The notes beneath the pieces are model-generated. The model was not told the origin of the DNA. It ran no database searches and worked only from the letters and a program-made list of their open reading frames with translations. Positions 18,922-27,721 of a stretch of 64,000 nucleotides of DNA are shown one piece after another (position 1 is the stretch's first letter; every line of letters starts with the position of its first letter). Source of the stretch: an uncultured Saprospiraceae bacterium (lineage in GTDB: Bacteria; Bacteroidota; Bacteroidia; Chitinophagales; Saprospiraceae); contig CALJPQ010000003.1 in NCBI GenBank assembly GCA_937980645.1, forward strand, positions 124,001 through 188,000, written 5' to 3'. The position numbers were made by a program, and so were the translations under genes.

Positions 18922-19902
18922 TCAGGGTTTAATAATAGCCGGGCGTTGTGAGATTTCGTGATAGCAAAAGACGCCCTGCGCGAAGTAGTGGCAAACGATG
19001 CTTCGGCGGGTAGCACCCGGGCGGGCAATAGGACTACCGCCGTGCAGGAGATTGGCATGCCAGATGAGCACATCACCGCGCCGGGCCAGGTGCAGTTTCT
19101 TTTGCAGGCTGTGTTGGTGGATGAGCATTTCGATGTAATCTTCGTAATGGCGGTTGCTGTAGCGGCCTATAGTGAAGCGTGTATTGCCCGAGGGATAATC
19201 TGCCGTCGTAATGTAGGGCAGTCGGTGGCTACCAGGGTAATAGAACAGCGGACCGCTGTCTTCAGCGCAATCTTCTAAGGCCGTCCAGGTAGCGATGAGG
19301 TAGCCCGGTGGCATCGTAGTCATGTGGATGGAGTCGGAGTGGGCGCGTTGTTCGCTGCCCTGTACGAAGCTGAGCGATTGGAAGGGTAGGGCAGGCTTAC
19401 CCAGCAAGAAAGACAACAGCCGCAGTAACGCTGGATTTCGGAAAAAGCGCTCGTTGGCCAGGGCGCTCTTTTCATGGATATTGAAGATCTTGCGTCCGGT
19501 ATAATTGAAACCGACTTGACCGCTGCCCAGCAGGCGATCCACTTCGGCGTTGAGGGCATCGGTTTCTTCAGGTGTGTAAAAGCCTTCCAGTATGCAGTAG
19601 CCTTCACGTATGAACCGACGCGCTCCATCTTGCCAGGCGGCTGGCAAATTGTTGAACTCAGGGTGGCTCTCTAAGCGTCTCAACGCATCAGGTTGGTCCA
19701 ACCAGGGCAAGTCGGCCGGCGGTATATCTTTTTTAAAGTCAGCACTGCCAATAGGCGCAAGTACACTTTTGCGCACGCCTAGACGCTGATAATGCTGGCG
19801 GTTGGACCGCAAATAGCGATAATTCAAGGCGTTGTTCAACACATAGACCACCTTGAGGCTGCGCAAAAAACCGCGATATCGCTCAAAAAGTCGTTGAAGC
19901 AT
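18922..19902 (-). CDS. Phytanoyl-CoA dioxygenase (PhyH) family protein
   Basis: 326 residues from the ATG at 19902 (MLQRLFERYRG); a further in-frame Met at 19965 adds an unlikely basic tail. A non-haem Fe(II)/2-oxoglutarate oxygenase of the PhyH family. The iron-binding facial triad is visible as HSD (His188, Asp190) in EQRAHSDSIHM and His287 in WHANLLHGG, followed by the 2-oxoglutarate-binding Arg in GATRRSIVCHYF. Family members hydroxylate lipids, small molecules or natural products; the substrate here is unknown. It lies immediately upstream of the retropepsin/PDZ gene, probably as an operon. Confidence 0.85.
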   Translation of the reverse strand: MLQRLFERYRGFLRSLKVVYVLNNALNYRYLRSNRQHYQRLGVRKSVLAPIGSADFKKDIPPADLPWLDQPDALRRLESHPEFNNLPAAWQDGARRFIREGYCILEGFYTPEETDALNAEVDRLLGSGQVGFNYTGRKIFNIHEKSALANERFFRNPALLRLLSFLLGKPALPFQSLSFVQGSEQRAHSDSIHMTTMPPGYLIATWTALEDCAEDSGPLFYYPGSHRLPYITTADYPSGNTRFTIGRYSNRHYEDYIEMLIHQHSLQKKLHLARRGDVLIWHANLLHGGSPIARPGATRRSIVCHYFAQGVFCYHEISQRPAIIKP

Positions 19903-20004
19903 GGAATACGTCGGAGGGTTGGTTTTACGCCCTAAAACAAAGCCGGAATGTAAAGGTATGCGCATCCTCTACATTCCGGCGAATGGTCGCAGTGCTTGCG
20001 TTCT

Positions 20005-20733
20005 TTACTGAGCCATATCGCGCACTAAAAGTCGGAAGCCGTTGCCGTGGATGTTGACAATTTCAATGGCAGGGTCTTTCGCTAAGTATTTGCGCAGTTT
20101 GGTGATGAACACATCCATCGAACGGGCCGTGAAGTAGTTGTCTTCACGCCAGATTTTGAGGAGCGCTTCCGAGCGTGGCATGACGTCGTTCATGTATTTG
20201 CAAAACATGCGCAGCAGCTCCGCCTCTTTTGGGCTGAGTTTCCACTGATTTTCTTCTCCCGGTAGCGCGTCGGTATAGGTCAGCAGGCGGAGCGGATAAT
20301 TGAAGTGGTATTTACCGATGACAAACTCCTTTTGCTCGTCGCGCGGGTCGGGTGCCTTGCGCGTGCGCTTAAGCACGGCCTGGATGCGCAGGAGCAGCTC
20401 TTCGGAATTGAAGGGCTTGACGATGTAGTCGTCGGCACCGATTTTAAAGCCCTGGAGCACGTCCTCCTTGAGTGCCTTGGCTGTCAGGAAGATGATGGGA
20501 GTTTCGCGGTTGCGCTCGCGTATTTCCCGCGCCAGGGTAAAGCCGTCTTTTCGGGGCATCATTACATCAAGGACGCACAGATCATAGTCGTCCTTTTTGA
20601 AGCGCTCCCAGCCGATCATACCGTCCACGGCCAGATGGACTTCGTAGCCGTTCATTTCTAAGTAAGACCGAAGGACGTCGCCAAAGTTCAGGTCGTCTTC
20701 CACGAGCAGGATTTTGTACTTTGCGTCTGACAT
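20005..20733 (-). CDS. rprY: OmpR/PhoB-type response regulator, RprY-like
   Basis: 242 residues. The receiver domain (1-120) has the acidic pair E12/D13, phospho-acceptor Asp56 in LCVLDVMMP, Thr84 in IIFLTAKA and Lys106 in YIVKPF. The winged-helix DNA-binding domain (about 140-238) has LSPKEAELLRMFCKYMNDVMPR and SMDVFITKLRKYL. The sequence texture matches RprY of Bacteroidota, whose partner kinase RprX is usually adjacent; here no kinase gene lies on either side. It diverges from the TMTC-like gene at 20911. Confidence 0.9.
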   Translation of the reverse strand: MSDAKYKILLVEDDLNFGDVLRSYLEMNGYEVHLAVDGMIGWERFKKDDYDLCVLDVMMPRKDGFTLAREIRERNRETPIIFLTAKALKEDVLQGFKIGADDYIVKPFNSEELLLRIQAVLKRTRKAPDPRDEQKEFVIGKYHFNYPLRLLTYTDALPGEENQWKLSPKEAELLRMFCKYMNDVMPRSEALLKIWREDNYFTARSMDVFITKLRKYLAKDPAIEIVNIHGNGFRLLVRDMAQ

Positions 20734-20894
20734 AAAGAACCGGTTTGTTGCTTGTTGTTGGCGTGTTGAATGGATGAGTGAATGATTAAAGTCTAACGGC
20801 GCAACGTTCGGGCGCTATAACGCACAGCCTTTTGGATACAGTATTTGAGCGGAGCGCTTCCTTGCATCTCATCATCGAAGCCGTCGGGGTGTTG

Positions 20895-20902
20895 TACTTT
20901 AG
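20895..20902 (+). promoter_or_regulatory. -7 box of the TMTC-like gene
   Basis: TACTTTAG, one mismatch from TAnnTTTG, followed by CGCCC. It ends 8 nt before the chosen ATG at 20911, which would give an almost leaderless mRNA. Confidence 0.35.
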
Positions 20903-20910
20903 CGCCCGTT

Positions 20911-22896
20911 ATGGCAAAACCTGCGCGCAAACCTGCGGCCCGTTCGGGGGCTGTACCCGCAGCGGTAAACGTTTCGCCGCCTGTTGTGGTCGCATCTGTT
21001 CCGGCTTTTTTTCAAAGCGCTACGCTTCAAAGCATCCTGCTCTTTGCCTTTGCCTTGCTGCTGTACGCCAACACGCTAACGCACGGCTTTGTGCAGGACG
21101 ACGCTATTGTCATCACGGACAACATGTTCACGACGCAGGGCGTCCGGGGTATTCCGGGCATCCTGACGAAGGACACGTTTTTTGGCTTTTTCAAAGTGGA
21201 GGGCAAGGAGACGCTGGTGTCGGGGGGGCGCTATCGCCCGCTAACGCTGGTGGTGTTTGCCCTGATGTACGAGTTTTTTGGGCCGAAGCCTTTTGCCTAC
21301 CATCTGCTGACGGTGCTGCTGTTTGCTGCTACGTGCGTGCTGCTGTATCGGGTGTTGTTGCTGTTGTTGCGCGGCTGGGAGGCCGGGCGTGCACAGGCGC
21401 CGCTAGTGGCCTGGATAGCGGCTTTGCTATTTGCAGCGCATCCCATTCACACGGAGGTGGTAGCCAACATCAAGGGGTGCGACGAGATTGTGGCGCTGTT
21501 GGGCAGCCTGGGGGCGCTCTGGCTTACGGTTCGCTACGCCGATACGGGCCGTTGGGTGTGGGCGGCGCTGGCAGGCGTGGTGTTTTTTCTGGCCTGCCTT
21601 TCCAAGGAAAATTCGGCCACATTTGTGGCCGTCATACCGCTGGCATTGTGGTATTTTCGAGGGCTAAAGGCCGGCGCTGCTCTTCGTGCTACGCTGCCGG
21701 TGTGGGTAGGCTTTGCCGTGTTTTTTGTCTTGCGCGGCACTATCCTGAACTGGAGGTTTGGCGGCACGCCATTGGAGTTGATGAACAACCCGTTCCTTAA
21801 AATTGAGGGCGACCGCTGGGTGCCGTTTTCGGCAGCGGAGAAGCTGGCCACCATCTTGTTTACTTTGGGTAAATACGTGCAGCTGTTGGTGTGGCCGCAT
21901 CCGCTGACGCACGACTACTACCCGCGTTTTATCGGCATCAAAACCTTTGCAGATGCGGCGGTTTTGGGTGCAGGCGTGCTTTATGCCCTGCTGTTGTGGC
22001 TGGCCATTCGAGGCCTGCGCCACCGAGAGCCGGCGAGCTTTGGCATCTGGTTTTACCTGCTGACCATCAGTATTGTGTCGAATTTAGTGTTCCCTATCGG
22101 CACCAACATGGGCGAGCGCTTTGCTTTTATGCCCTCTGCGGGCTTTTGCCTGGCAGCGGCCGTGTGGTTGGTGCGTCTGCCCAATTGGAAGACGTCCGTA
22201 GGCGTGACGTTAGTGGTGGCGCTGATCTTTTCCGTGCTTACGCTGCTGCGCAATCCGGTGTGGGCGAGCAACGAGCGGCTTTTCTTTACGGATGCAAGGA
22301 CCTCCGTCAACAGCGCTAAAATCAACAACGCTTGCGGGGGGGTGCTGTTTGAGAAGGCCGTAGCTGAGCAGGACTCGGTCAAACGCGAGGCACTCTTTCG
22401 GCAATCTCTTGAGTACGCCAATCGGGCGTTGAGTATTTATCCGAATTACAAGGATGCCCTAGTTACGCGGGCCGGCTGCCGGTTTTATCTGAAAGATTAT
22501 GATGGTGCAGTGGAAGACTACCGCTTAGCCGTAGTGCTCTCCAACCAGGACGAGCGCGTGCGCACCAACTTAGCGCTGGCCTTGCGCGAAACGGGCAAGT
22601 ACTACGGCGAGAAGCGCGGCGACTTAGCCAAAGCCCTGCAATATCTGCGCGAGTCCTGGCAGATACGCCCCGACGACCCCGAGACGGCGCGCCTGCTGGG
22701 CGTAGCGCACGGGGTGCAAGGGCAGGCACAGGAGGCACTCCGGTGGTTTCAGAAAGCCGTGGAACTGGCTCCCCAAAATGCCAGCTACCTCTTCGACCTG
22801 GGCACGGCATACTACCTTGCCGGCGATAAAGCCCGAGGCGAAGCCTATCGCAAACGCGCCATAGAACTTGACCCGGGAGTCGTTCGGCAAAAGTGA
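20911..22896 (+). CDS. Polytopic membrane protein with C-terminal TPR repeats, TMTC-like (glycosyltransferase-C fold)
   Basis: 661 residues. After a short cytoplasmic Pro/Ala-rich N-terminus (MAKPARKPAARSG) come about 10-11 membrane segments. The first periplasmic loop has the acidic motif FVQDDAIVITDN, and a later one has HPIHTEVVANIKGCDE; both are typical of the TMTC/GT-C family of O-mannosyl transferases. Residues from about 445 to the end carry TPR units (YANRALSIYPNYKDALVTRAGCRF; ALRWFQKAVELAPQNASYLFDLG). It may transfer a sugar from a lipid carrier to exported proteins, by analogy with TMTC proteins; this is inference. I chose 20911 over an earlier in-frame ATG because it lies just after a -7 box. 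Confidence 0.78.
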   Translation: MAKPARKPAARSGAVPAAVNVSPPVVVASVPAFFQSATLQSILLFAFALLLYANTLTHGFVQDDAIVITDNMFTTQGVRGIPGILTKDTFFGFFKVEGKETLVSGGRYRPLTLVVFALMYEFFGPKPFAYHLLTVLLFAATCVLLYRVLLLLLRGWEAGRAQAPLVAWIAALLFAAHPIHTEVVANIKGCDEIVALLGSLGALWLTVRYADTGRWVWAALAGVVFFLACLSKENSATFVAVIPLALWYFRGLKAGAALRATLPVWVGFAVFFVLRGTILNWRFGGTPLELMNNPFLKIEGDRWVPFSAAEKLATILFTLGKYVQLLVWPHPLTHDYYPRFIGIKTFADAAVLGAGVLYALLLWLAIRGLRHREPASFGIWFYLLTISIVSNLVFPIGTNMGERFAFMPSAGFCLAAAVWLVRLPNWKTSVGVTLVVALIFSVLTLLRNPVWASNERLFFTDARTSVNSAKINNACGGVLFEKAVAEQDSVKREALFRQSLEYANRALSIYPNYKDALVTRAGCRFYLKDYDGAVEDYRLAVVLSNQDERVRTNLALALRETGKYYGEKRGDLAKALQYLRESWQIRPDDPETARLLGVAHGVQGQAQEALRWFQKAVELAPQNASYLFDLGTAYYLAGDKARGEAYRKRAIELDPGVVRQK

Positions 22897-22921
22897 CCAC
22901 CTATTCTTTGGCCGTATAACA

Positions 22922-22949
22922 TTGCCGCACGGGCATTTTTTTACCTTTG
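22922..22949 (+). promoter_or_regulatory. Promoter of the skp-like gene
   Basis: TTG (22922-22924), 17 nt, TACCTTTG (22942-22949), followed by CCGCGCC. A full match to the Bacteroidota housekeeping promoter. It predicts an 75-80 nt 5' leader. Confidence 0.6.
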
Positions 22950-23028
22950 CCGCGCCAAAGGCCGCTCTGTCTTCGTTTGACGGGCTTCTGAACTGACTTT
23001 GATGTTTTTCTTTCAAGCAACTGCACAC

Positions 23029-23544
23029 ATGTATCGTTTCACTTTTTTGCTCCTTTTTTCCATGCTGCTCTCGGCGGCTACTGCTGAGGCTCAGACGTAC
23101 AAATACGGCCATATTAACTTAGGAAACCTGTTGGAGGAACTTCCCCAAACCGCTGAAGCAGAGGCCAAACTGCGCGTTGTAGCCGATAGCCTCAACCGTA
23201 AGGACAGCCTCATGACGGCGGCATTCCAGGCGGCTTATTTAAAGCTGAAAAAGGAATATGACGAGGGCATGCTCACGCCTATCCAGGTGCAGCAGCGTCA
23301 GGCCGAATTGGAAAAGCAGCGCGACGAAATCCAGAACTTTGAAGAGGAAGCGCAGCGCATGCTGGAAGCCAAGCGCGCCGAATTGCTGGAACCCATCGTC
23401 AAGCGCGTTAACGATGCCATTCAGGCCGTGGCCAAGCGCGAAGGCTATGCCATGATCTTCGACATCGGCTCGGGCGCATTGCTGTTTGCCATTGAGACCA
23501 TTGACATTACGGCATTGGTGCGCAAAGAGCTGGGCTTGCAATAA
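23029..23544 (+). CDS. OmpH/Skp family periplasmic chaperone
   Basis: 171 residues. Skp/OmpH chaperones escort unfolded outer-membrane proteins across the periplasm. The signal peptide (MYRFTFLLLFSMLLSAATAEAQ) is followed by the conserved first strand YKYGHINLGNLLEELP, a long charged helical hairpin (about residues 40-130, rich in Glu/Lys/Gln and likely coiled coil), and the family's closing strands GYAMIFDIGSGALLFAIETIDIT. The ATG at 23029 is chosen over one 10 codons upstream because it starts the signal peptide. Confidence 0.88.
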   Translation: MYRFTFLLLFSMLLSAATAEAQTYKYGHINLGNLLEELPQTAEAEAKLRVVADSLNRKDSLMTAAFQAAYLKLKKEYDEGMLTPIQVQQRQAELEKQRDEIQNFEEEAQRMLEAKRAELLEPIVKRVNDAIQAVAKREGYAMIFDIGSGALLFAIETIDITALVRKELGLQ

Positions 23545-23649
23545 AGACTGCTTCGGCAGGCTGTTATTCTCAAAACAAAAGGTAAAACAAGGCGCAGGCC
23601 ATTGGCTGCGCAGGCCCAAATGGGCCGGAAATAATCTTCCTTTTTTCGC

Positions 23650-26600
23650 ATGAATACATCGTTTCAAACGCTGAATAATCTGACGGGCTGGCTGGTGTTT
23701 GCCGTTACGGCCTTAGTGTTAGGTGCATCGGTAGAGCCTACGGGCAGCCTCTGGGACTGCGGCGAATTTATCGCTGGTGCATACAAGTTGCAGGTGGTGC
23801 ACCCGCCCGGGGCACCGATTTTCTTGCTGGTGGGTCGCCTGTTTGCCTGGGTGGCCGAAACGGTGTCGGACAATCCGTCGGACATCGCCTATGCTGTCAA
23901 CCTGCTGTCGGCCTTGTGCACGGCCTTTGCGGCGATGTTTATTGCCTGGAGCACGACCATCCTGGCGCGTTTGGCGCTCGTAGGGCGCGAGGGCACTCCG
24001 ACGGGCGCGCAGACGGTAGCCATTCTTGGCGCGGGTGTTGTGGCCGGCTTGAGCACGGCTTTCGCCACTTCGGTGTGGTTTTCGGCTGTGGAAGGCGAAG
24101 TGTACGCCATGTCCACATTCTTCACCTGCCTGACGCTGTGGGCCACCCTGAAGTGGTACCAGCTGCCGGATACGGTAGAGGCTGACCGGTGGCTGGTGTT
24201 TGCGTTTTACAGCATTGCGCTTTCTATCGGCGTACACCTGCTCAGCTTGCTGACATTGCCGGCCCTGGCGCTGTTTTATTATTTTAAAAAGACACCCCGC
24301 CCGACGTTTTGGGGCGCTATTGGAGCCGCTTTTGTGGGCGTTGTCTTTATCTATGTCATCCAAAAATTCATCATTGCCGGCATTCCGGCGCTGTGGGCGA
24401 CGTTCGACCGCCTGTTTGTCAACGGCTTTGGCTTGCCGTTCCACAGCGGTTTGGTGATGGTAGCGCTGATATTCGGCGGGGCCATTTATTTAGGTTTGCG
24501 CTATGCGCATAAGACGCAAAACAGCCTGCTGCAGCGCCTCACGGTGATGATTGGCGTGGTGGTGATTGCTTACATGGCGTATGGCATGGTGGTGCTTCGG
24601 GCTAATGCTAACCCGCCCATCAACATGAATGATCCCTCCGACGCCATGCGCCTGTTGCCCTACCTCAACCGGGAGCAGTATGGCGAACGTCCGCTCTTGC
24701 GCGGGCCACACTTCGATGCCAAGCCTATCGGCATCAAAAGTGCACCCCGCTATGGTCGCGTCGGCAATCGCTACGAAGTGGTGGATGAAAAAATGGACTA
24801 CGAGTATGCTCGGGGTAGCCAAACGCTCTTCCCGCGCATGGGCGACTACTCGCAAGGTCGTCCGCAGTTGTACCGCCAGTGGATCAACAAGCCCACCGGC
24901 GAGCCTAACTTCGTAGATAATATCAAGTTCTTCGTGCGCTATCAGCTCAACTGGATGTACCTGCGCTACTTCCTCTGGAACTTTGCCGGACGACAAAATG
25001 GAGAACAGGGTCTGTACTCGTGGGACCCCACTTCGGGCAACTGGATCAGCGGCATTGATTTTCTGGATAAAAACCGCATCGGTAGCGTGCGAGACATGCC
25101 CGACCACATGAAGAATAACCCGGCTCGCAACACCTATTACTTTATACCGCTCATTTTGGGGCTGATTGGGCTTTTTTTTCACTACAAACGCCGCCCGCGC
25201 GACTTTTCGGCGCTCATGGTGCTGTTTCTCATCACGGGCGTGGGCATCATCGTGTACTCCAACCAGCCGCCTAACGAGCCGCGCGAGCGCGACTACGTGC
25301 TGGTCGGCTCCATCTTCACCTTCGCCATTTGGATAGGGCTGGCTGTGGCAGCGCTGTACGAGCGCCTCACGGAGTCTGTAAGATTGCCCGGAGTTCCTGC
25401 AGCCGCATTGGCTTTGGGCGTGTCGCTGGCGGTACCGCTGCTCATGGTTACCGAAAACTGGGACGACCACAGTCGCGCCCATCACTATGCCGCGCGCGAT
25501 TACGCTAGTAACTTCCTCAACTCTTGTGCACCCAACGCCATCATTTTCACCTATGGCGACAACGACACCTATCCGCTGTGGTACTGCCAGGAGGTAGAGG
25601 GCATCCGCACCGATGTGCGTGTGGTGAACCTCTCGCTCATCGCCGTGGATTGGTACATCGAGCAACTGCGCCGGAAAGTGAATGACTCGCCGCCCATTGA
25701 TATGGTCATTCCGCAAGAGCAGCTGCGCGGCTACAAGCGCGTGCAGGTGCCCTTCTTCAACCCGCGGGGCGACAACCCGGAAATGACGCTGACCGATTTG
25801 CTCAAGTTTATCGGCGAAGACCATCCGGTGCCAGCCCAAGGCGGACGCGACTTCGACTCCTACGTGCCCACTAACCGCGTGGTCATTCCGATAGACAAAC
25901 AGGCCATGATAGCCAATGGCCTGCTCGACCCGAACGAACCCAACGTGGTGGACACCATCCGCTTTAGCCTGGGCGACCGCTCGTACCTCATCAAAGACGA
26001 TCTGGCCATCCTCAATGTCATCGCTGCTAACATTCACAAGCGCCCCATTTACTGGGCCGTGACAGTGCGCGACGACAAGATATTGGGCCTCAACAATTAC
26101 CTGCAGCTGGAAGGCCTCGCCTTGCGTTTGGTGCCCATCCAGTCGCGTGGCGAAGGCGGCGCTTTCGGCAGCATCATCGGTAGCGGGCGCGTGGCCACCG
26201 ACATCGCCTACGACAACATCATGAACAAATGGCGCTGGGGCAACTTCGACAAAATGTGTACTTACGTCAACCGCGCCTACATGCCCAGCTTGCAGACGAT
26301 GCGCGTCGCCATAATCCGCGTGGCGCGCAATCTGGTACTCGAAGGCAAGAAGGACAAGGCCGAAGCGCTGGCCGATCGCTACTTCGAGGTCTTCCCGGAG
26401 TGCAACTTCCCCTACGATCAGTTTGCTGCCTACATGGCCGACATCTATGCGCGGGTGGACAACAAGGAAAAAGCTGCCGAGAAAATTCGGGCTATTGCTC
26501 GAACCCAGGAAGGCATCCTGCGCTTCATTAACGCGCAGCCCGAGCACATCAAAAACGGCTATGAACAGGAGTTCCGCTTTGCCGCCAGCACCGGCCAGAC

Positions 26601-26718
26601 GCTGATGACCATTGCGCAGTCTATGCAGGATACAGCACTGCTGGAAGAGTTATCCAAAAAGTTTGAACCATACGTGCCGGGGCTGTCGGAATTTATGATG
26701 CCGATGCCTACGGAGTAA
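23650..26718 (+). CDS. DUF2723 (GT117) multi-pass membrane protein, probable protein O-glycosyltransferase
   Basis: 1022 residues. The N-terminal half holds about 10 membrane helices and the DUF2723 signature SLWDCGEFIAGAYKLQVVHPPGAPIFLL. The acidic pair in the first extracytoplasmic loop is the catalytic-site hallmark of GT-C enzymes. The C-terminal half is soluble (YGDNDTYPLWYCQEVEGIRTDVRVVNLSL...), ending with a helical TPR-like stretch (GKKDKAEALADRYFEVFP). DUF2723 is classed as glycosyltransferase family 117 and is linked to protein glycosylation in Bacteroidota; donor and acceptor here are inferred. It leads a tight co-directional run with ruvX 8 nt downstream. Confidence 0.85.
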   Translation: MNTSFQTLNNLTGWLVFAVTALVLGASVEPTGSLWDCGEFIAGAYKLQVVHPPGAPIFLLVGRLFAWVAETVSDNPSDIAYAVNLLSALCTAFAAMFIAWSTTILARLALVGREGTPTGAQTVAILGAGVVAGLSTAFATSVWFSAVEGEVYAMSTFFTCLTLWATLKWYQLPDTVEADRWLVFAFYSIALSIGVHLLSLLTLPALALFYYFKKTPRPTFWGAIGAAFVGVVFIYVIQKFIIAGIPALWATFDRLFVNGFGLPFHSGLVMVALIFGGAIYLGLRYAHKTQNSLLQRLTVMIGVVVIAYMAYGMVVLRANANPPINMNDPSDAMRLLPYLNREQYGERPLLRGPHFDAKPIGIKSAPRYGRVGNRYEVVDEKMDYEYARGSQTLFPRMGDYSQGRPQLYRQWINKPTGEPNFVDNIKFFVRYQLNWMYLRYFLWNFAGRQNGEQGLYSWDPTSGNWISGIDFLDKNRIGSVRDMPDHMKNNPARNTYYFIPLILGLIGLFFHYKRRPRDFSALMVLFLITGVGIIVYSNQPPNEPRERDYVLVGSIFTFAIWIGLAVAALYERLTESVRLPGVPAAALALGVSLAVPLLMVTENWDDHSRAHHYAARDYASNFLNSCAPNAIIFTYGDNDTYPLWYCQEVEGIRTDVRVVNLSLIAVDWYIEQLRRKVNDSPPIDMVIPQEQLRGYKRVQVPFFNPRGDNPEMTLTDLLKFIGEDHPVPAQGGRDFDSYVPTNRVVIPIDKQAMIANGLLDPNEPNVVDTIRFSLGDRSYLIKDDLAILNVIAANIHKRPIYWAVTVRDDKILGLNNYLQLEGLALRLVPIQSRGEGGAFGSIIGSGRVATDIAYDNIMNKWRWGNFDKMCTYVNRAYMPSLQTMRVAIIRVARNLVLEGKKDKAEALADRYFEVFPECNFPYDQFAAYMADIYARVDNKEKAAEKIRAIARTQEGILRFINAQPEHIKNGYEQEFRFAASTGQTLMTIAQSMQDTALLEELSKKFEPYVPGLSEFMMPMPTE

Positions 26719-26726
26719 GGAAGGCC

Positions 26727-27152
26727 ATGAGCCGCATTGTTGCTATTGATTTTGGGCTGAAACGCACGGGTATTGCTGTTACCGACCCGCTGAAGATCAT
26801 CGCCAGCGGCCTGACCACGCTGCCAACGGCGGAGGTGTTGCCTTTTCTGAAAAAATACTGTGCCGAAGAGCCAGTAGAGTGCTTCGTCGTTGGCTTGCCG
26901 CTATACCCAGACGGCAATCCTGCCCAAATTGCCGCTCAGGCCGATGCTTTCGCCCAACAATTGCGCAAACAATTCCCGGGCAAGCCCGTTTTTCGGCAGG
27001 ATGAGCGCTATACCTCCAACGAGGCCAAACGCATCCTGCTGCAAAGCGGTGCCCGAAAACAAAAGCGACGCGACAAAGCGCTGGTGGATAAAATTGCTGC
27101 GGCGCTCATTTTGGAACAATTCATGCAAGAGCATCACTGGAAAACGCCATGA
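26727..27152 (+). CDS. ruvX: Putative pre-16S rRNA nuclease / Holliday junction resolvase YqgF
   Basis: 141 residues, normal for YqgF/RuvX. RNase H-like fold with the first catalytic Asp in IVAIDFGLKRTGIAVTD (Asp8), the FVVGLPLYPDGNP loop, the conserved DERYTSNEA block, and the late acidic residue in DKALVDKIAAALILEQF. E. coli YqgF trims the 5' end of 16S rRNA; resolvase activity is less certain. It overlaps def by 4 nt (ATGA), so translation is probably coupled. Confidence 0.92.
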   Translation: MSRIVAIDFGLKRTGIAVTDPLKIIASGLTTLPTAEVLPFLKKYCAEEPVECFVVGLPLYPDGNPAQIAAQADAFAQQLRKQFPGKPVFRQDERYTSNEAKRILLQSGARKQKRRDKALVDKIAAALILEQFMQEHHWKTP

Positions 27153-27721
27153 TTTTGCCCATATATGCCTATGGTCAGCCGGTGTTAAAAAAGGTGGCCG
27201 CACCCATAGGCCCGGATTACCCCGGTCTGCAAGACCTTATTGCGAACATGTGGGAAACCATGTACCACGCCCATGGCGTGGGGTTAGCTGCTCCGCAAAT
27301 TGGGCTGTCTATCCGGCTCTTCGTGGTGGACACTACCGGCTACGAGAAATCGAAAAAAGAGGAGGAACCTCAAGATGCGGGTATTAAGAAGGTGTTCATC
27401 AATGCCCAAATCCTCTCTGAGGAGGGACCGATGTGGTCGTTTGAGGAGGGTTGCCTGAGCATCCCGTACATCCGCGGCGAGGTGGAGCGCCCGCCCATCG
27501 TTCGCATCCGCTACCAGGACGAGAACTTTCAGGAGTTTGAGGAGACTTATACGGGGGTGAATGCCCGCGTCATTCAGCACGAATACGACCACATTCAGGG
27601 CGTCCTGTTTGTTGAACGCCTCAAGCCGCTCAAAAAGCGCATGATACAGCGCAAGTTGGAGGATATCCGCTGTGGGCGCATACAGGCCGAATACAAGATG
27701 CGCTTTGCTGCCGTTCGCTGA
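27149..27721 (+). CDS. def: Peptide deformylase
   Basis: 190 residues. Removes the formyl group from nascent N-terminal Met. All three metal/active-site motifs are present: GVGLAAPQIG (43-52), EGCLS (100-104, metal ligand Cys102) and HEYDH (144-148, two His ligands and catalytic Glu). An insertion KSKKEEEPQDAG (about 67-78) between strands is common in Bacteroidota deformylases. It overlaps ruvX upstream by 4 nt, and its stop shares bases with the next start codon. Confidence 0.95.
   Translation: MILPIYAYGQPVLKKVAAPIGPDYPGLQDLIANMWETMYHAHGVGLAAPQIGLSIRLFVVDTTGYEKSKKEEEPQDAGIKKVFINAQILSEEGPMWSFEEGCLSIPYIRGEVERPPIVRIRYQDENFQEFEETYTGVNARVIQHEYDHIQGVLFVERLKPLKKRMIQRKLEDIRCGRIQAEYKMRFAAVR

Noticed and set aside
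24490-26547. Long open frame of 685 codons on the minus strand opposite the DUF2723 gene
   Set aside because: It is the mirror of a high-GC coding gene; its sequence has no domain, signal or promoter, while the plus-strand gene has a clear family signature.
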